Positions 33,684 through 43,242 of a stretch of 64,000 bases of DNA are shown piece by piece. Each line of letters begins with the position of its first letter. Positions within the stretch are counted from its first letter, which is position 1. The DNA comes from Mycobacterium shimoidei (lineage in GTDB: Bacteria; Actinomycetota; Actinomycetes; Mycobacteriales; Mycobacteriaceae). Below the pieces are notes generated by a model that worked only from the letters and a program-made list of their open reading frames with translations, ran no database searches and was not told the origin of the DNA. The translations under genes were made by a program, and so were the position numbers. The stretch covers positions 124,001 through 188,000 of the forward strand of contig LQPU01000001.1 in assembly GCA_002101905.1 (NCBI GenBank), given 5' to 3'.

Positions 33684-36600
33684 TCAGCGCAGGCGTAACC
33701 CGCGCGGGGTGCGGGCAAATCCGGCTTCGGTCAGTGCGGTGTAGGCAGGAACGTCCCGCGACTGCAACACCGAAACACCATTGATTCGCTCGACCAGCAG
33801 GGAATCCATGCGCCGTGCGCCGACCAGCTCGGCCAGCGCCACGGCCGCCGCCCGGCCGGCTTCGGCGTCGTCGGTGAAACTGAGCAACGACCGACCGCCG
33901 CGCTCCAAAAACCAGACCAGCGCACCGTCGACCAGTACAACGAGCGCCCCGGCCTTGCGGCCCGGCCGCGCGGTGCCGTCGGTGGTCGGCCACGGCAGCG
34001 CCGCGCCGTACGGGTTGGCCGGATCGGCGGCCGTCAGCACCACCGCCCGGTACGCGGGACGTTGCGGGTCGACACCATCGAGGTAGCTGCGCAGCCGGTC
34101 CACCGTCGACGCCACCGCGAACTGCGCGCCACCCAGCGACTCGACGAAGTAGCCGCGCTGGCAGCGGCCGGCGTCCTCGAACGCCGTCAGCACCTTGTAG
34201 AGCGTGGCGAAACCGCCCGGTACGGCTTCGGCGCCGACCGCGCCTCGGGTCAACACACCGTGGCGGTTGAGCAGCAGCTCGGCCTGATAGTGCGCCCGCA
34301 GTGTGGAATCCGGCTCGGGAGTCGGCAGTGCCGACCACCGGCCGGCCACCGTCGCGTCGATGCTGCGGGACTGGGCATGCGCGACGTGAAAGCTGCTCAG
34401 CCGCGGTGGCCGCCGGTGCCGGTGTGCCGGCGTCGCCCGTTTGCGGGCACCGGGGCGGCCGCCGAGCAGCGCGCGCACCGGCGCAAAGGTGTCGCCGGTC
34501 ACCCATCCGGCCCAAATCAGGTCCCACAGCGCGGATTTCAGTTCGCTGTCGCTGATTCCAGGCTGGCTGAGTTGACGGAAGAAGAAGGCCCCGCCGCCGG
34601 ACAGCGCGTCCAGCACGGCGCGGTGGGCGTCGGTGAAGTCGATGTCGGCGCCGCCGGCGAGGGTCAGCGGCGCCGAATCGGCGGTGTGAAAGGCGATCCA
34701 GCCGTCGACCGCCGAAATCGAACCGGCGCCCGACCAGATGACCTCACCGGACGCCAACAGCTCGTCGAGCATTGCCGAGGTGTAATCGCGCACCCGCGAG
34801 GCCAGCACCAGCGGCTCGATCGCCGACGCGGGCAACGGGAAACCGGCCAATTGGTCGATGACCGCGGCCAGCCCGTCGACACCTGACGACTCCGCCGAGC
34901 CCACCTGATGCCAGGCCGGCAAGAACCGTGCATACGCGGTGGTACTGACCGGCTCGACCTGAGCACGCAGCGCCGCCAACGAACGTCGACGCAGAATCCG
35001 CAACACCTCGGCGTCACACCACTGATCGCCGGATGCTTCGGCGGTGAACTCGCCGCGCACCAGCGCACCGTCTGCGGCCAGCCGGCCCAGCACGTCGGCG
35101 GCCACCCGCAATCCCAGCCCGAACCGCGCGGCGGCGTCGGCGGTGGTGAACGGCCCATGGGTGCGGGCGTACCGGCCCAGCAGCTCACCCAGCGGATCGG
35201 CGACGGTCTCGGTGAAGCTGGCCGGAACCCCGAGGGGCACCGCAACGCCGACGCCGTCGCACAGCCGCCCGATGTCCTCGATGGCCACCCACCAGCTGCG
35301 CCCGGCGAACGACACCGTCAGCGCGCGTTTCGCGGCGCGCAGGCCTTCAAGCCACCCGCCGACGTCGGCGCCACCGGCCCGAGCGGCCACCTCCTCCTCG
35401 GTGAGCGGGCCCAGCAGCCGCAACAAGTCCGCGACACCTTCGGCGTCGCGGGCGAACCGATCGCCGGACAGATGCTGTAATTGCCGGCCGGTGGCGGCCA
35501 CGATTTCCGGGTCGAGCAGCTCGCGCAACTCGACCCGGCCCAGCAGCTCGGCCAGCAGGGTGGCATCCAACGACAGCGCGGCGGCGCGGCGTTCGGCCAG
35601 CGGGCTGTCGCCCTCGTAGATGAACGCCCCGACATAGCCGAACAACAGCGAGGCCGCGAACGGCGACGGCGTGGTGGTCTCGGCCTCGAGCACCCGGATG
35701 CGCCGGTTGGCGATGTCGGTCATCAGTGCTGCGAGCCTCGGTACGTCGTAGACGTCTTGCAGGCACTCCCGCACCGTCTCCAGGACGATCGGGAAGTCCG
35801 GGTATTTGCGCGCCACGTCGAGCAGTTGAGCCGCGCGCTGACGCTGATGCCATAGCGGCGAGCGCTTACCGGGATGGCGGCGCGGCAGCAGCAGGGCGCG
35901 GGCCGCGCATTCGCGGAACCGCGACGCGAACAGCGCCGAGCCGCCCACCTCGGCGGTGACGATGGGGTCGATCTCGTCGGCGTCGAACACGAACAATTCG
36001 GCGCCCGGCGGCGACTCGCCGGCGTCGGACACCGTGTCGGGCAACCGCACCACAATCCCGTCGTCGGAGGCGGTCGGTTTCTCGTCGATGCCGTAGCGCT
36101 CCCGCAGCCGCCGGCCGACCGCCAGTGCGAGCGGGCCGTGCACACGCAGCCCGTACGGCGAATGCAAGATCACCCGCCAGTCGCCCAGTTCGTCGCGGAA
36201 CCGCTCGACCAGCAGCGTGGTGTCGGTGGGCACCACGGCGGTGGCCGAGCGCTGGTCGTCCAGCAGCCGCCACAGGTTGTCGGTCGCGTAGTCGTTGAAT
36301 CCCATTGCCGCGCAACGTTTGTCAAATGCATTGCGGTCCAGCCCGGCTAGCTCGCCGGTGAATGCGCCCAGGGCGGCTCCCAGCTCCGCTGGGCGCCCGA
36401 CGTCGTCGCCGCGCCAAAACGGTAGCCGGGCCGGTTGGCCCGGCGCCGGGATCACCAGCACCCGGTCGTGGGTGATCTCGGTGATCCGCCAGCTTGTCGC
36501 CCCCAGCGAGATGACGTCGCCGGGGCGTGACTCGTAGACCATCTCCTCGTCGAGCTCGCCGACCCGCGACGGCTTGTCGACCTCGCTGGCCAAATAGACG

Positions 36601-38201
36601 GTGAACAACCCGCGGTCGGGGATCGCGCCGCCGGAGGTGACCGCCAACCGCTGCGCACCCGGGCGGGCGGTCAGTGTGCCGGTGTCGCGGTCGTAGACCA
36701 GCCGGGGGCGCAGCTCGGAGAACTCGGTGGACGGGTACTTGCCGCTCAGCAGATCCAGTGTCGCCTCGAACGCGCTGCGCGGCAGGGTGGCGAACGGGGC
36801 GCTGCGTCGCACCGTGTCGAACCACCGGTCGGCGTCCAAGGGCTCCAGCGCGGCGGCGGCGATGGTGTGCTGGGCGAGGATGTCCAGCGGATTGGTGGGC
36901 ACCCGCATCGTCTCGATCTGGCCGGCCAGCATGCGCTGCACGGTCACCGCGCAGCCGATCAGATCGGTGCGGTGCTTGGGAAACAGCACACCTTGCGAGA
37001 TCTCGCCGACCTGGTGTCCGGCCCGACCGATGCGCTGCAGGCCGCTGGCCACCGAGGGCGGCGCCTCCACCTGGATCACCAAGTCGACGGCGCCCATGTC
37101 GATGCCCAGCTCCAGGCTCGATGTCGCCACCACCGCCTTCAGTCGACCGCTTTTCAGTTCCTCTTCGACGATGGTGCGCTGCTCCTTGCTGACCGAGCCG
37201 TGGTGGGCGCGGGCGAGAAGCGTTGGGGCGCCGCAGGTCTGGCCACTGGCCAACAGGTGTGCCGGCGCGCCGCCGGCGACCTTCGGGTTAACCGCGTCGT
37301 CCAGTTCGACGCCCGACCGCTCCGCGTGAATCTCGTTGAGCCGGGCGGTAAGTCGCTCCGCCAGCCGCCTCGAATTGGCGAACACGATGGTGGAATTGTG
37401 GGCCTCGATCAAGTCGACCAGGTTCGCCTCGACATCGGGCCAAATGCTGTTGTCCGCCAGGTTGGTCATATCGGGGACCGGGACCTGCACAGTCAGGTCG
37501 AAGGTTTTGGCGGCCGGGGGAGCGACGACGGTGGTGGGGGCGCTGCCGGACAAAAACCGGGCCACCTCCTCGGGTGGGCGCACGGTGGCCGACAACCCGA
37601 TCCGCTGCGCCGGGCTGGGCAACAAGTCGTCGAGGCGCTCCAGCGAGACCGCCAGATGGGCGCCGCGTTTGGTGCCGGCGATCGCATGCACCTCGTCCAC
37701 GATCACGGTCTGCACGCCCGTCAGGGTTTGCCGCGCCGCGGAGGTCAGCATCAAAAACAACGACTCCGGGGTGGTGATCAGCACATCGGGCGGGGTGCTG
37801 ATCAGCTGGCGGCGACGACCGGGCGGGGTGTCGCCGGACCGCACTCCGACGCTGATCTGAGGGAAAGGTGCACCGCCTTGTTCGGCGATCCGGCTCATCC
37901 CGGTCAGGGGGGCGCGCAGGTTGCGCTCGACGTCGACGGCCAGTGCTTTCAGCGGTGAGACGTAGAGAACCCGGGTGCCGGGCTCGCGCTCGGCGGCGGT
38001 GACCAGGTTGTCGATCGCCCAGAGAAACGCGGCCAGCGTCTTGCCGGAGCCGGTCGGCGCGATGACCAGCGTGTTCTGACCGGCGGCAATGGCGGTCCAG
38101 GCCTCGGCCTGCGCCGGGGTCGGCGCGGAGAAACTGCCGGTGAACCAGTCACGGGCGATGGCGCTGAACCGGGCCAGCGGATCAGGCGGGCGAATGCTCA
38201 C
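33684..38201 (-). CDS. lhr: ATP-dependent helicase Lhr
   Basis: A 1505-residue superfamily 2 helicase that translocates 3'-5' on single-stranded DNA and unwinds RNA:DNA hybrids. Walker A APTGSGKT is at about residue 54, the DEVH box follows in VIVDEVHAI, motif III is SATV, and motif VI is QRIGRAGHQ. The long Lhr-type C-terminal half (winged helices and Lhr-CTD) is full length. GTG start at 38201. In mycobacteria this gene is DNA-damage responsive and lies beside nei, as here. Matches Rv3296. Confidence 0.95.
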   Translation of the reverse strand: MSIRPPDPLARFSAIARDWFTGSFSAPTPAQAEAWTAIAAGQNTLVIAPTGSGKTLAAFLWAIDNLVTAAEREPGTRVLYVSPLKALAVDVERNLRAPLTGMSRIAEQGGAPFPQISVGVRSGDTPPGRRRQLISTPPDVLITTPESLFLMLTSAARQTLTGVQTVIVDEVHAIAGTKRGAHLAVSLERLDDLLPSPAQRIGLSATVRPPEEVARFLSGSAPTTVVAPPAAKTFDLTVQVPVPDMTNLADNSIWPDVEANLVDLIEAHNSTIVFANSRRLAERLTARLNEIHAERSGVELDDAVNPKVAGGAPAHLLASGQTCGAPTLLARAHHGSVSKEQRTIVEEELKSGRLKAVVATSSLELGIDMGAVDLVIQVEAPPSVASGLQRIGRAGHQVGEISQGVLFPKHRTDLIGCAVTVQRMLAGQIETMRVPTNPLDILAQHTIAAAALEPLDADRWFDTVRRSAPFATLPRSAFEATLDLLSGKYPSTEFSELRPRLVYDRDTGTLTARPGAQRLAVTSGGAIPDRGLFTVYLASEVDKPSRVGELDEEMVYESRPGDVISLGATSWRITEITHDRVLVIPAPGQPARLPFWRGDDVGRPAELGAALGAFTGELAGLDRNAFDKRCAAMGFNDYATDNLWRLLDDQRSATAVVPTDTTLLVERFRDELGDWRVILHSPYGLRVHGPLALAVGRRLRERYGIDEKPTASDDGIVVRLPDTVSDAGESPPGAELFVFDADEIDPIVTAEVGGSALFASRFRECAARALLLPRRHPGKRSPLWHQRQRAAQLLDVARKYPDFPIVLETVRECLQDVYDVPRLAALMTDIANRRIRVLEAETTTPSPFAASLLFGYVGAFIYEGDSPLAERRAAALSLDATLLAELLGRVELRELLDPEIVAATGRQLQHLSGDRFARDAEGVADLLRLLGPLTEEEVAARAGGADVGGWLEGLRAAKRALTVSFAGRSWWVAIEDIGRLCDGVGVAVPLGVPASFTETVADPLGELLGRYARTHGPFTTADAAARFGLGLRVAADVLGRLAADGALVRGEFTAEASGDQWCDAEVLRILRRRSLAALRAQVEPVSTTAYARFLPAWHQVGSAESSGVDGLAAVIDQLAGFPLPASAIEPLVLASRVRDYTSAMLDELLASGEVIWSGAGSISAVDGWIAFHTADSAPLTLAGGADIDFTDAHRAVLDALSGGGAFFFRQLSQPGISDSELKSALWDLIWAGWVTGDTFAPVRALLGGRPGARKRATPAHRHRRPPRLSSFHVAHAQSRSIDATVAGRWSALPTPEPDSTLRAHYQAELLLNRHGVLTRGAVGAEAVPGGFATLYKVLTAFEDAGRCQRGYFVESLGGAQFAVASTVDRLRSYLDGVDPQRPAYRAVVLTAADPANPYGAALPWPTTDGTARPGRKAGALVVLVDGALVWFLERGGRSLLSFTDDAEAGRAAAVALAELVGARRMDSLLVERINGVSVLQSRDVPAYTALTEAGFARTPRGLRLR

Positions 38202-38234
38202 CTAGCCAGTGTGCCCAGTGGCACCGACAACCGA

Positions 38235-38894
38235 CTACGACAAGACCCGACCCTCGGCCGATACCGCGTCGGCCAGTTTCGGCGGAATTCCGGGAGCGCG
38301 CGCGATCGCGTCCATCAGGGCATGCGCACAGGTATCGGCGAGCTTGTTGGCATCGAGGGCGTTGTTCATGATCCGCTGGCGGCCGAGTTCGAAGGTGAAC
38401 GCGATCCAGCCGTGCACGACCACGCGCAAGTCCCGCTCGAGTTCTGGGTCCAGGGGCTCGCCGTCGACCTCGACGATGCGGTTCATGACGTGCATCATCA
38501 GCCGGTTCTTGGTTTCGTCGTCGATACCCAGCAGGACCGGGTCGGATCGGCCCAGCCCGACATACGCCGCCCACGACGAGTGCGGGTGTTGTTCGTGGTA
38601 GTACATGTAGGCGAGCACGGCGGCCCGCACCTCTTCGAACAGTGACAAACCCAGGTCGGGCAGGTTGTGGGCCGCTTCGAACAACCGGTCCGCCTCGTCT
38701 TTGACCACCGCCGCGAAGAAGGCGCGCTTGTCCGGAAAGTAGTGGTACATCAGCGCGCGAGACACACCGGCACGTTCGGCGATCTCGTCGATGCGGACCT
38801 CGTCGTAGGGTCGCTGCCCGAAGATTTCCGCACCCAAAGCCAGTAGCTCTGAGCGTCGATCTTCGGGGGACAACCGCCGTCTGGTCGCTCGCAT
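38235..38894 (-). CDS. TetR-family transcriptional regulator (Rv3295-like)
   Basis: A 219-residue regulator. The N-terminal helix-turn-helix is VRIDEIAERAGVSRALMYHYFPDKRAFF; the C-terminal ligand domain is Trp- and His-containing (HPHSSWAAYVGLGRSD) with no clue to the ligand. It lies 33 bases upstream of lhr on the same strand and may be cotranscribed with it or control the methyltransferase gene on the other side. ATG at 38894. Matches Rv3295. Confidence 0.9.
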   Translation of the reverse strand: MRATRRRLSPEDRRSELLALGAEIFGQRPYDEVRIDEIAERAGVSRALMYHYFPDKRAFFAAVVKDEADRLFEAAHNLPDLGLSLFEEVRAAVLAYMYYHEQHPHSSWAAYVGLGRSDPVLLGIDDETKNRLMMHVMNRIVEVDGEPLDPELERDLRVVVHGWIAFTFELGRQRIMNNALDANKLADTCAHALMDAIARAPGIPPKLADAVSAEGRVLS

Positions 38895-39217
38895 ACCGGC
38901 GATGGTACTTGCACATCCGTTGCATACTGCGCTTCCCGCCCTTTTCAGGGGGTCGCGTCGTCCGGCCGATCCCCGGCCGGACGATTCGCCTGCGGCCCGC
39001 TCTCGCGGACAAGCGCCGTGGTCAGGCGCCGTCTGCTACCTTCACAACCTGTACATCGGCCACCTTCAGCCGGATCCAAGTTGGGACCCGTCGGATCGCG
39101 GCATCGATGGGGAGGCGAAGCTCGCGGTCACCGATCAGACGACTTCGCCAACGGTCGGTGTGCACGCACAGCAGAGTTGAACCGCGCCGACCCCCGTCTC
39201 GAGGCAGGAATATTCGG
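38895..39217. other. Gene-free stretch between tetR and methyltransferase genes
   Basis: 323 bases between two divergent starts. The open frames here have poor composition and no ribosome binding sites. The only structure noted is a direct repeat TTGCACATCCG/TTGCATACTGCG close to the tetR start (38909-38931), which could be a regulator site. No RNA gene or terminator is recognised. It probably holds both promoters. Confidence 0.4.
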
Positions 39218-40381
39218 ATGCCAGCCGCCCAGCCACGTGAAGTCGAGCAATCCGCCGGCCCCACGAGCTATCAAGCCCGCGACATCCGGCATGAGCGGCT
39301 ACTGATGCGGCTCTTTCAGAGCCGGATCATCGGACCGCTGCTGCGGCGGGTCCACGGCCCTCAGCAGATCGTAGAGATGGGGATGGGGTTCTGGTCGTCC
39401 CGGCTCATCCTGACCGCCGTCGAATACGGGGTCTTCACCAAGCTGGCCGAAGGACCGATGACCCGAGCCGAGCTGACCGAGGCCTTCGGTTGGCATCCAC
39501 GCGCGGCCGGTGACGCTCTGGACGCGCTGGTTGCCCTGCGGCTGCTGCGCCGCGATCGGTCGGGGCACTACTCGAACACCTTGCGCAGCGCCACGTTTTT
39601 GGATCGTGCCAAACCAAGCTACGCCGCGGGGCTGATGGAACTCGGGAGCAAGCGGCTCTACGACCTTTGGGCCGACCTGCCGCAACTCTTGCGCACCGGG
39701 CGTCCCGCCGCGCAGGAGGGCCAGGAACGAGCCGAGTTCTTCCCGGCGCTGTACCGCGACGAGGAGGCGATGCGGGAATTTCTGACCGGCATGACCGGCG
39801 TCTCGACCGGTGAGGCCACGCTGCTCGCAGCACGCTTCCCGTGGAAGCGTTTTGGAACATTCGTCGACATCGGCACCGCACAGGGCGCACTGCCGGTGCG
39901 GGTCGCGCTCACGCATCCACACCTGCGCGGCGCCGGATACGACTTCGCGCCGGTGCAGCCGGTGTTCGAAGAATATGTGGCCACGTTCGGGCTCTCCGAC
40001 AGGCTCAGCTTCATCGCCGGCGACTGCTTGCACGAGCCGCTGCCCAGCGCCGACGTCCTTTCCTTCGGCCACGTGTTTCACGGTTTGAACCGCGCGGTGC
40101 GCAACGAGTTGATGTCAAAGGCCTACACCGCTATCCCGCCCGGGGGCGCCGTGATCGTCTACGACGCCATGATCCGTCCCCGCCGTCGGCGTGATTACGC
40201 GAGCCTGTTGTCGAGCCTGAACGTCATGCTGGAAACCCGGGAGGGCTACGAGTCGTCGGTCGACGAGTGCATCGAGATGTTCCGTGCCCACGGGTTCGTG
40301 CGGGTCAAGGCGCGCCACCTGATCGGACCGACGTCCGCGGTGTTCGGATTCAAACCGGGACGGTTGCCCCGCAGCGGCTAG
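39218..40381 (+). CDS. SAM-dependent O-methyltransferase-like protein
   Basis: A 387-residue protein of the plant-type/antibiotic O-methyltransferase class. The N-terminal winged-helix dimerisation domain spans about residues 45-130 (SRLILTAVEYGVFTKLAEGP, LTEAFGWHPRAAGDALDAL). The SAM motif is FVDIGTAQGALPVRVA at about 210, followed by the acidic loop and FGHVFHGLNRAVRNELM. The general base expected in true O-methyltransferases is not obvious, so catalysis on a small hydroxylated substrate is inference. The ATG at 39218 has AGGAA upstream. A SigF promoter for katE starts three bases after its stop. Confidence 0.82.
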   Translation: MPAAQPREVEQSAGPTSYQARDIRHERLLMRLFQSRIIGPLLRRVHGPQQIVEMGMGFWSSRLILTAVEYGVFTKLAEGPMTRAELTEAFGWHPRAAGDALDALVALRLLRRDRSGHYSNTLRSATFLDRAKPSYAAGLMELGSKRLYDLWADLPQLLRTGRPAAQEGQERAEFFPALYRDEEAMREFLTGMTGVSTGEATLLAARFPWKRFGTFVDIGTAQGALPVRVALTHPHLRGAGYDFAPVQPVFEEYVATFGLSDRLSFIAGDCLHEPLPSADVLSFGHVFHGLNRAVRNELMSKAYTAIPPGGAVIVYDAMIRPRRRRDYASLLSSLNVMLETREGYESSVDECIEMFRAHGFVRVKARHLIGPTSAVFGFKPGRLPRSG

Positions 40382-40383
40382 TC

Positions 40384-40408
40384 GTTTGTCGCCAATCGGC
40401 ATGGGTAC
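40384..40408 (+). promoter_or_regulatory. SigF-type promoter of katE (GTTT-N15-GGGTAC)
   Basis: GTTT at 40384-40387 and GGGTAC at 40403-40408 with a 15-base spacer, 33 bases before the katE ATG. This matches the mycobacterial SigF consensus (GTTT-N15-17-GGGTAT) with one change at the last base. sigF itself lies 9 kb away in the window. Confidence 0.65.
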
Positions 40409-40441
40409 CCACCGTGGGAATGCCTATCCGAAAGGGGCGCC

Positions 40442-42562
40442 ATGGCAGCCAACGACGCCAACCCCAAACAGCGCCAGCTCGACCAGTACCGGGTAGAACG
40501 GGCGACCGGCTACCTGACGACGCAGCAAGGAGTCCGGGTTGATCACACCGACGACGCGCTGAGCGTCGGCGAACGCGGCCCCACCCTGCTGGAGGACTTC
40601 CACGCGCGGGAGAAGATCACCCACTTCGACCACGAGCGCATACCCGAACGGGTGGTCCATGCGCGCGGCGCCGGAGCCTACGGATACTTCGAGCCCTATG
40701 ACGACTCACTCGCCGACTACACCGTCGCCAAATTCCTGACCACACCGGGCAAGCAGACTCCGGTGTTCGTGCGGTTCTCGACGGTGGCCGGGTCGCGCGG
40801 CTCGGCCGACACCGTGCGCGACGTCCGTGGTTTCGCCACCAAGTTCTACACCGACCAAGGCAATTACGACCTGGTCGGCAACAACTTTCCGGTGTTCTTC
40901 ATCCAGGATGGCATCAAGTTCCCGGACTTCGTGCACGCCGTCAAACCCGAGCCGCACAACGAAATTCCGCAGGCCCAATCCGCTCACGACACATTGTGGG
41001 ACTTCGTGTCGCTGCAACCGGAAACCCTGCACACGATCATGTGGCTGATGTCGGACCGGTCGCTGCCGCGCAGCTACCGCATGATGCAGGGCTTCGGGGT
41101 GCACACCTTCCGCCTGGTCAACGCGAAAGGGGAAGGCACGTTCGTGAAGTTCCACTGGAAACCCAAACTCGGTGTGCATTCGCTGATCTGGGACGAATGC
41201 CAAAAGGTCGCCGGTAAGGACCCCGACTTCAACCGGCGCGACCTGTGGGATGCGATCGAATCCGGACAATACCCGGAATATGAGCTCGGGGTGCAATTGG
41301 TGCCCGAAAGCGACGAGTTCAACTTCGAATTCGATTTGCTCGACGCGACGAAAATTATTCCCGAGGAACAAGTTCCGGTGCGGCCGGTCGGTAAGATGGT
41401 ACTCAACCGCAACCCGGACAACTTCTTCGCCGAAACCGAGCAGGTGGCGTTTCACACCGCAAACGTGGTGCCGGGCATCGACTTCACCAACGACCCGCTA
41501 CTGCAGTTCCGCAACTTCTCTTATCTGGACACCCAGTTGATCCGGCTGGGCGGACCGAATTTCGCGCAGCTGCCGGTCAACCGTCCGGTGGCCGACGTCA
41601 ACAACAATCAGCACGACGGCTACAGCCAATTCGCGGTGCCGAAGGGCAAAACCAGTTACTTCAAGAATTCGCTGGGTGGGGGCTGTCCGGCTGTGGCCAA
41701 TTTCGAAGCCGATGGCGACGTGTTCCGCCACTACACCCAAAAGGTCGACGGGCACAAGATTCGCCAGCGGGCCAAGAGTTTCCAGGACCATTACAGCCAG
41801 GCCCGGATGTTCTGGAAGAGCATGTCGCCAGTAGAAGCCAAACACATCGTCGCGGCGTACGCGTTCGAGCTGGGCCACGTCGAAACCGTCGAGATCCGTT
41901 CGCGGGTAGTCGATCAGCTGAACCTCGTCGACCACCAACTGGCCGCGCAGGTCGCCGCCGAGCTGGGTCTGCCCGAACCCGAGGAGCAGGCCGTCGATGA
42001 CAAGTTGCCGGCGTCGCCGGCCTTGTCGCAACTGAACACCGCCACCGATAGCATCGAAAGCCGCAAGATCGCGGTGCTGGCCGCCGACGGCGTCGACGTG
42101 GCCGGCACCGAACGCTTCGTCGACGCGATGCGCAAGCGTGGTGCCATCGCCGAGGTGCTGGCACCTACCGGTGGTGGCATGCTCTCGGGCGGATCAGGCG
42201 GTGAGATCGCCGTGGACCGGTCGTTCACCAGCGTCGCGTCGGTGCTCTACGACGCCGTGGTGGTGCCCTGCGGACCGGACGCGATCGAAACGCTCGCCCG
42301 CGACGGCTATGCATTGCACTTCGTCGCCGAGGCCTACAAGCACCTCAAACCGGTCGGCGCGTTCGGTGCGGGCGTCAAGTTGCTCCCGACGGCCGGGATA
42401 CCCGAGCAGATCGCCGAGGACACGAACGTTGTTGACGCACACGGTGTCGTGACGACGACAGCGGCAGCAAAAGACCTTTCCGGCGCCTTCTTCGACGCGT
42501 TCGCCTCCGCGCTGGCCAAGCATCGCGCCTGGGACCGCGAGACCGATTCGGTGCCCGCCTGA
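40442..42562 (+). CDS. katE: Large-subunit haem catalase KatE (HPII type)
   Basis: A 706-residue clade 2 monofunctional catalase degrading hydrogen peroxide. The distal histidine is H73 in ERVVHARGAGAYGYFE, the catalytic asparagine is in DLVGNNFPVFFIQDG (147-148), and the haem-ligand tyrosine is in FRNFSYLDTQLIRLGGPNF near residue 361. The extra C-terminal flavodoxin/GATase-like domain (about 535-700: IAVLAADGVDV, VVPCGPDAIETLA) marks the large-subunit type. M. tuberculosis lacks this gene. It is preceded by a SigF-type promoter and followed by a coupled catalase-like gene. Confidence 0.95.
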   Translation: MAANDANPKQRQLDQYRVERATGYLTTQQGVRVDHTDDALSVGERGPTLLEDFHAREKITHFDHERIPERVVHARGAGAYGYFEPYDDSLADYTVAKFLTTPGKQTPVFVRFSTVAGSRGSADTVRDVRGFATKFYTDQGNYDLVGNNFPVFFIQDGIKFPDFVHAVKPEPHNEIPQAQSAHDTLWDFVSLQPETLHTIMWLMSDRSLPRSYRMMQGFGVHTFRLVNAKGEGTFVKFHWKPKLGVHSLIWDECQKVAGKDPDFNRRDLWDAIESGQYPEYELGVQLVPESDEFNFEFDLLDATKIIPEEQVPVRPVGKMVLNRNPDNFFAETEQVAFHTANVVPGIDFTNDPLLQFRNFSYLDTQLIRLGGPNFAQLPVNRPVADVNNNQHDGYSQFAVPKGKTSYFKNSLGGGCPAVANFEADGDVFRHYTQKVDGHKIRQRAKSFQDHYSQARMFWKSMSPVEAKHIVAAYAFELGHVETVEIRSRVVDQLNLVDHQLAAQVAAELGLPEPEEQAVDDKLPASPALSQLNTATDSIESRKIAVLAADGVDVAGTERFVDAMRKRGAIAEVLAPTGGGMLSGGSGGEIAVDRSFTSVASVLYDAVVVPCGPDAIETLARDGYALHFVAEAYKHLKPVGAFGAGVKLLPTAGIPEQIAEDTNVVDAHGVVTTTAAAKDLSGAFFDAFASALAKHRAWDRETDSVPA

Positions 42563-43242
42563 TGGCCGGGCTGTTGTCCGATCTCGTCACCACTCCTTTC
42601 CGGTGGGCCTCGGCGTTACGCGGACGTCGCATCTTTCATCCGGCCGGGGTGATCGCCGGCGGGGTGCTGGAGCGCCTGGCTCCGCCCGGGCGGGGCTTGC
42701 CGATCAACTCCTGCGACGTGGTGGCACGCGTCTCGAAGGGGGCCGGAACACCCGGCGTGCTGCCCGACGTCGTCGGGTTGGCCTGGAAAATGCCGCCGTC
42801 GGAATACCCGCCCGCCGGCTGGGACGTGCTGTTGGCATCCACCGGCGCCGGGCTGTTGACGCGGATCGGATTGCGGCCGGTGACGTCGTGGTCCGACGTG
42901 ACGATGTCGAGCCTGATGCCGCTGCGCTATCAGCAACAGCTGTGGTGGATTCGCGCCAAGCTGATCACTGAAATCGACGACCGCGGACTGACATTGGACA
43001 GCATCCGCAACCACATCGATGATGGCGGCATTGTGTTCGCCGTCCAACAAGCCGGCCCGACAGGCGGTTTCGAGCTCCTGGGGCAGCTCACGTTGAACCG
43101 GCTGCTGGCATCGCACGAAGCCCAGGACTTGATCTTCGACCCGACCATCAACTCCGCATCGCAGGTCAGGCTGGCGCCGGCGTGGCTGACCGGTCTGCGC
43201 CGCAGCGCCTACGACCGCAGCAGGGAAGGCCGCGACGCCTAG
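42562..43242 (+). CDS. Small catalase-fold-like protein (Rv3294c-like), coupled to katE
   Basis: A 226-residue protein whose ATG shares one base with the katE stop (TGATG), so it is translationally coupled. Its first half can be laid along the catalase core by eye: RRIFHPAGVIAGGVLE against KatE RVVHARGAGAYGYFE (both with His), and VVARVSKGAGTPGVLPDVVGLAWKMP against FVRFSTVAGSRGSADTVRDVRGFATKFY. The catalytic Asn region aligns with WDVLLASTG, so Asn is lost, and no haem-ligand Tyr is found. It may be a catalase-derived haem or lipid-pocket protein without peroxidatic activity. The name Rv3294c-like is from memory and position. It is convergent with pcd. Confidence 0.75.
   Translation: MAGLLSDLVTTPFRWASALRGRRIFHPAGVIAGGVLERLAPPGRGLPINSCDVVARVSKGAGTPGVLPDVVGLAWKMPPSEYPPAGWDVLLASTGAGLLTRIGLRPVTSWSDVTMSSLMPLRYQQQLWWIRAKLITEIDDRGLTLDSIRNHIDDGGIVFAVQQAGPTGGFELLGQLTLNRLLASHEAQDLIFDPTINSASQVRLAPAWLTGLRRSAYDRSREGRDA

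Noticed and set aside
38902..39180. Plus-strand 92-residue frame between tetR and the methyltransferase gene
   Set aside because: No ribosome binding site, irregular composition, no recognisable pattern.
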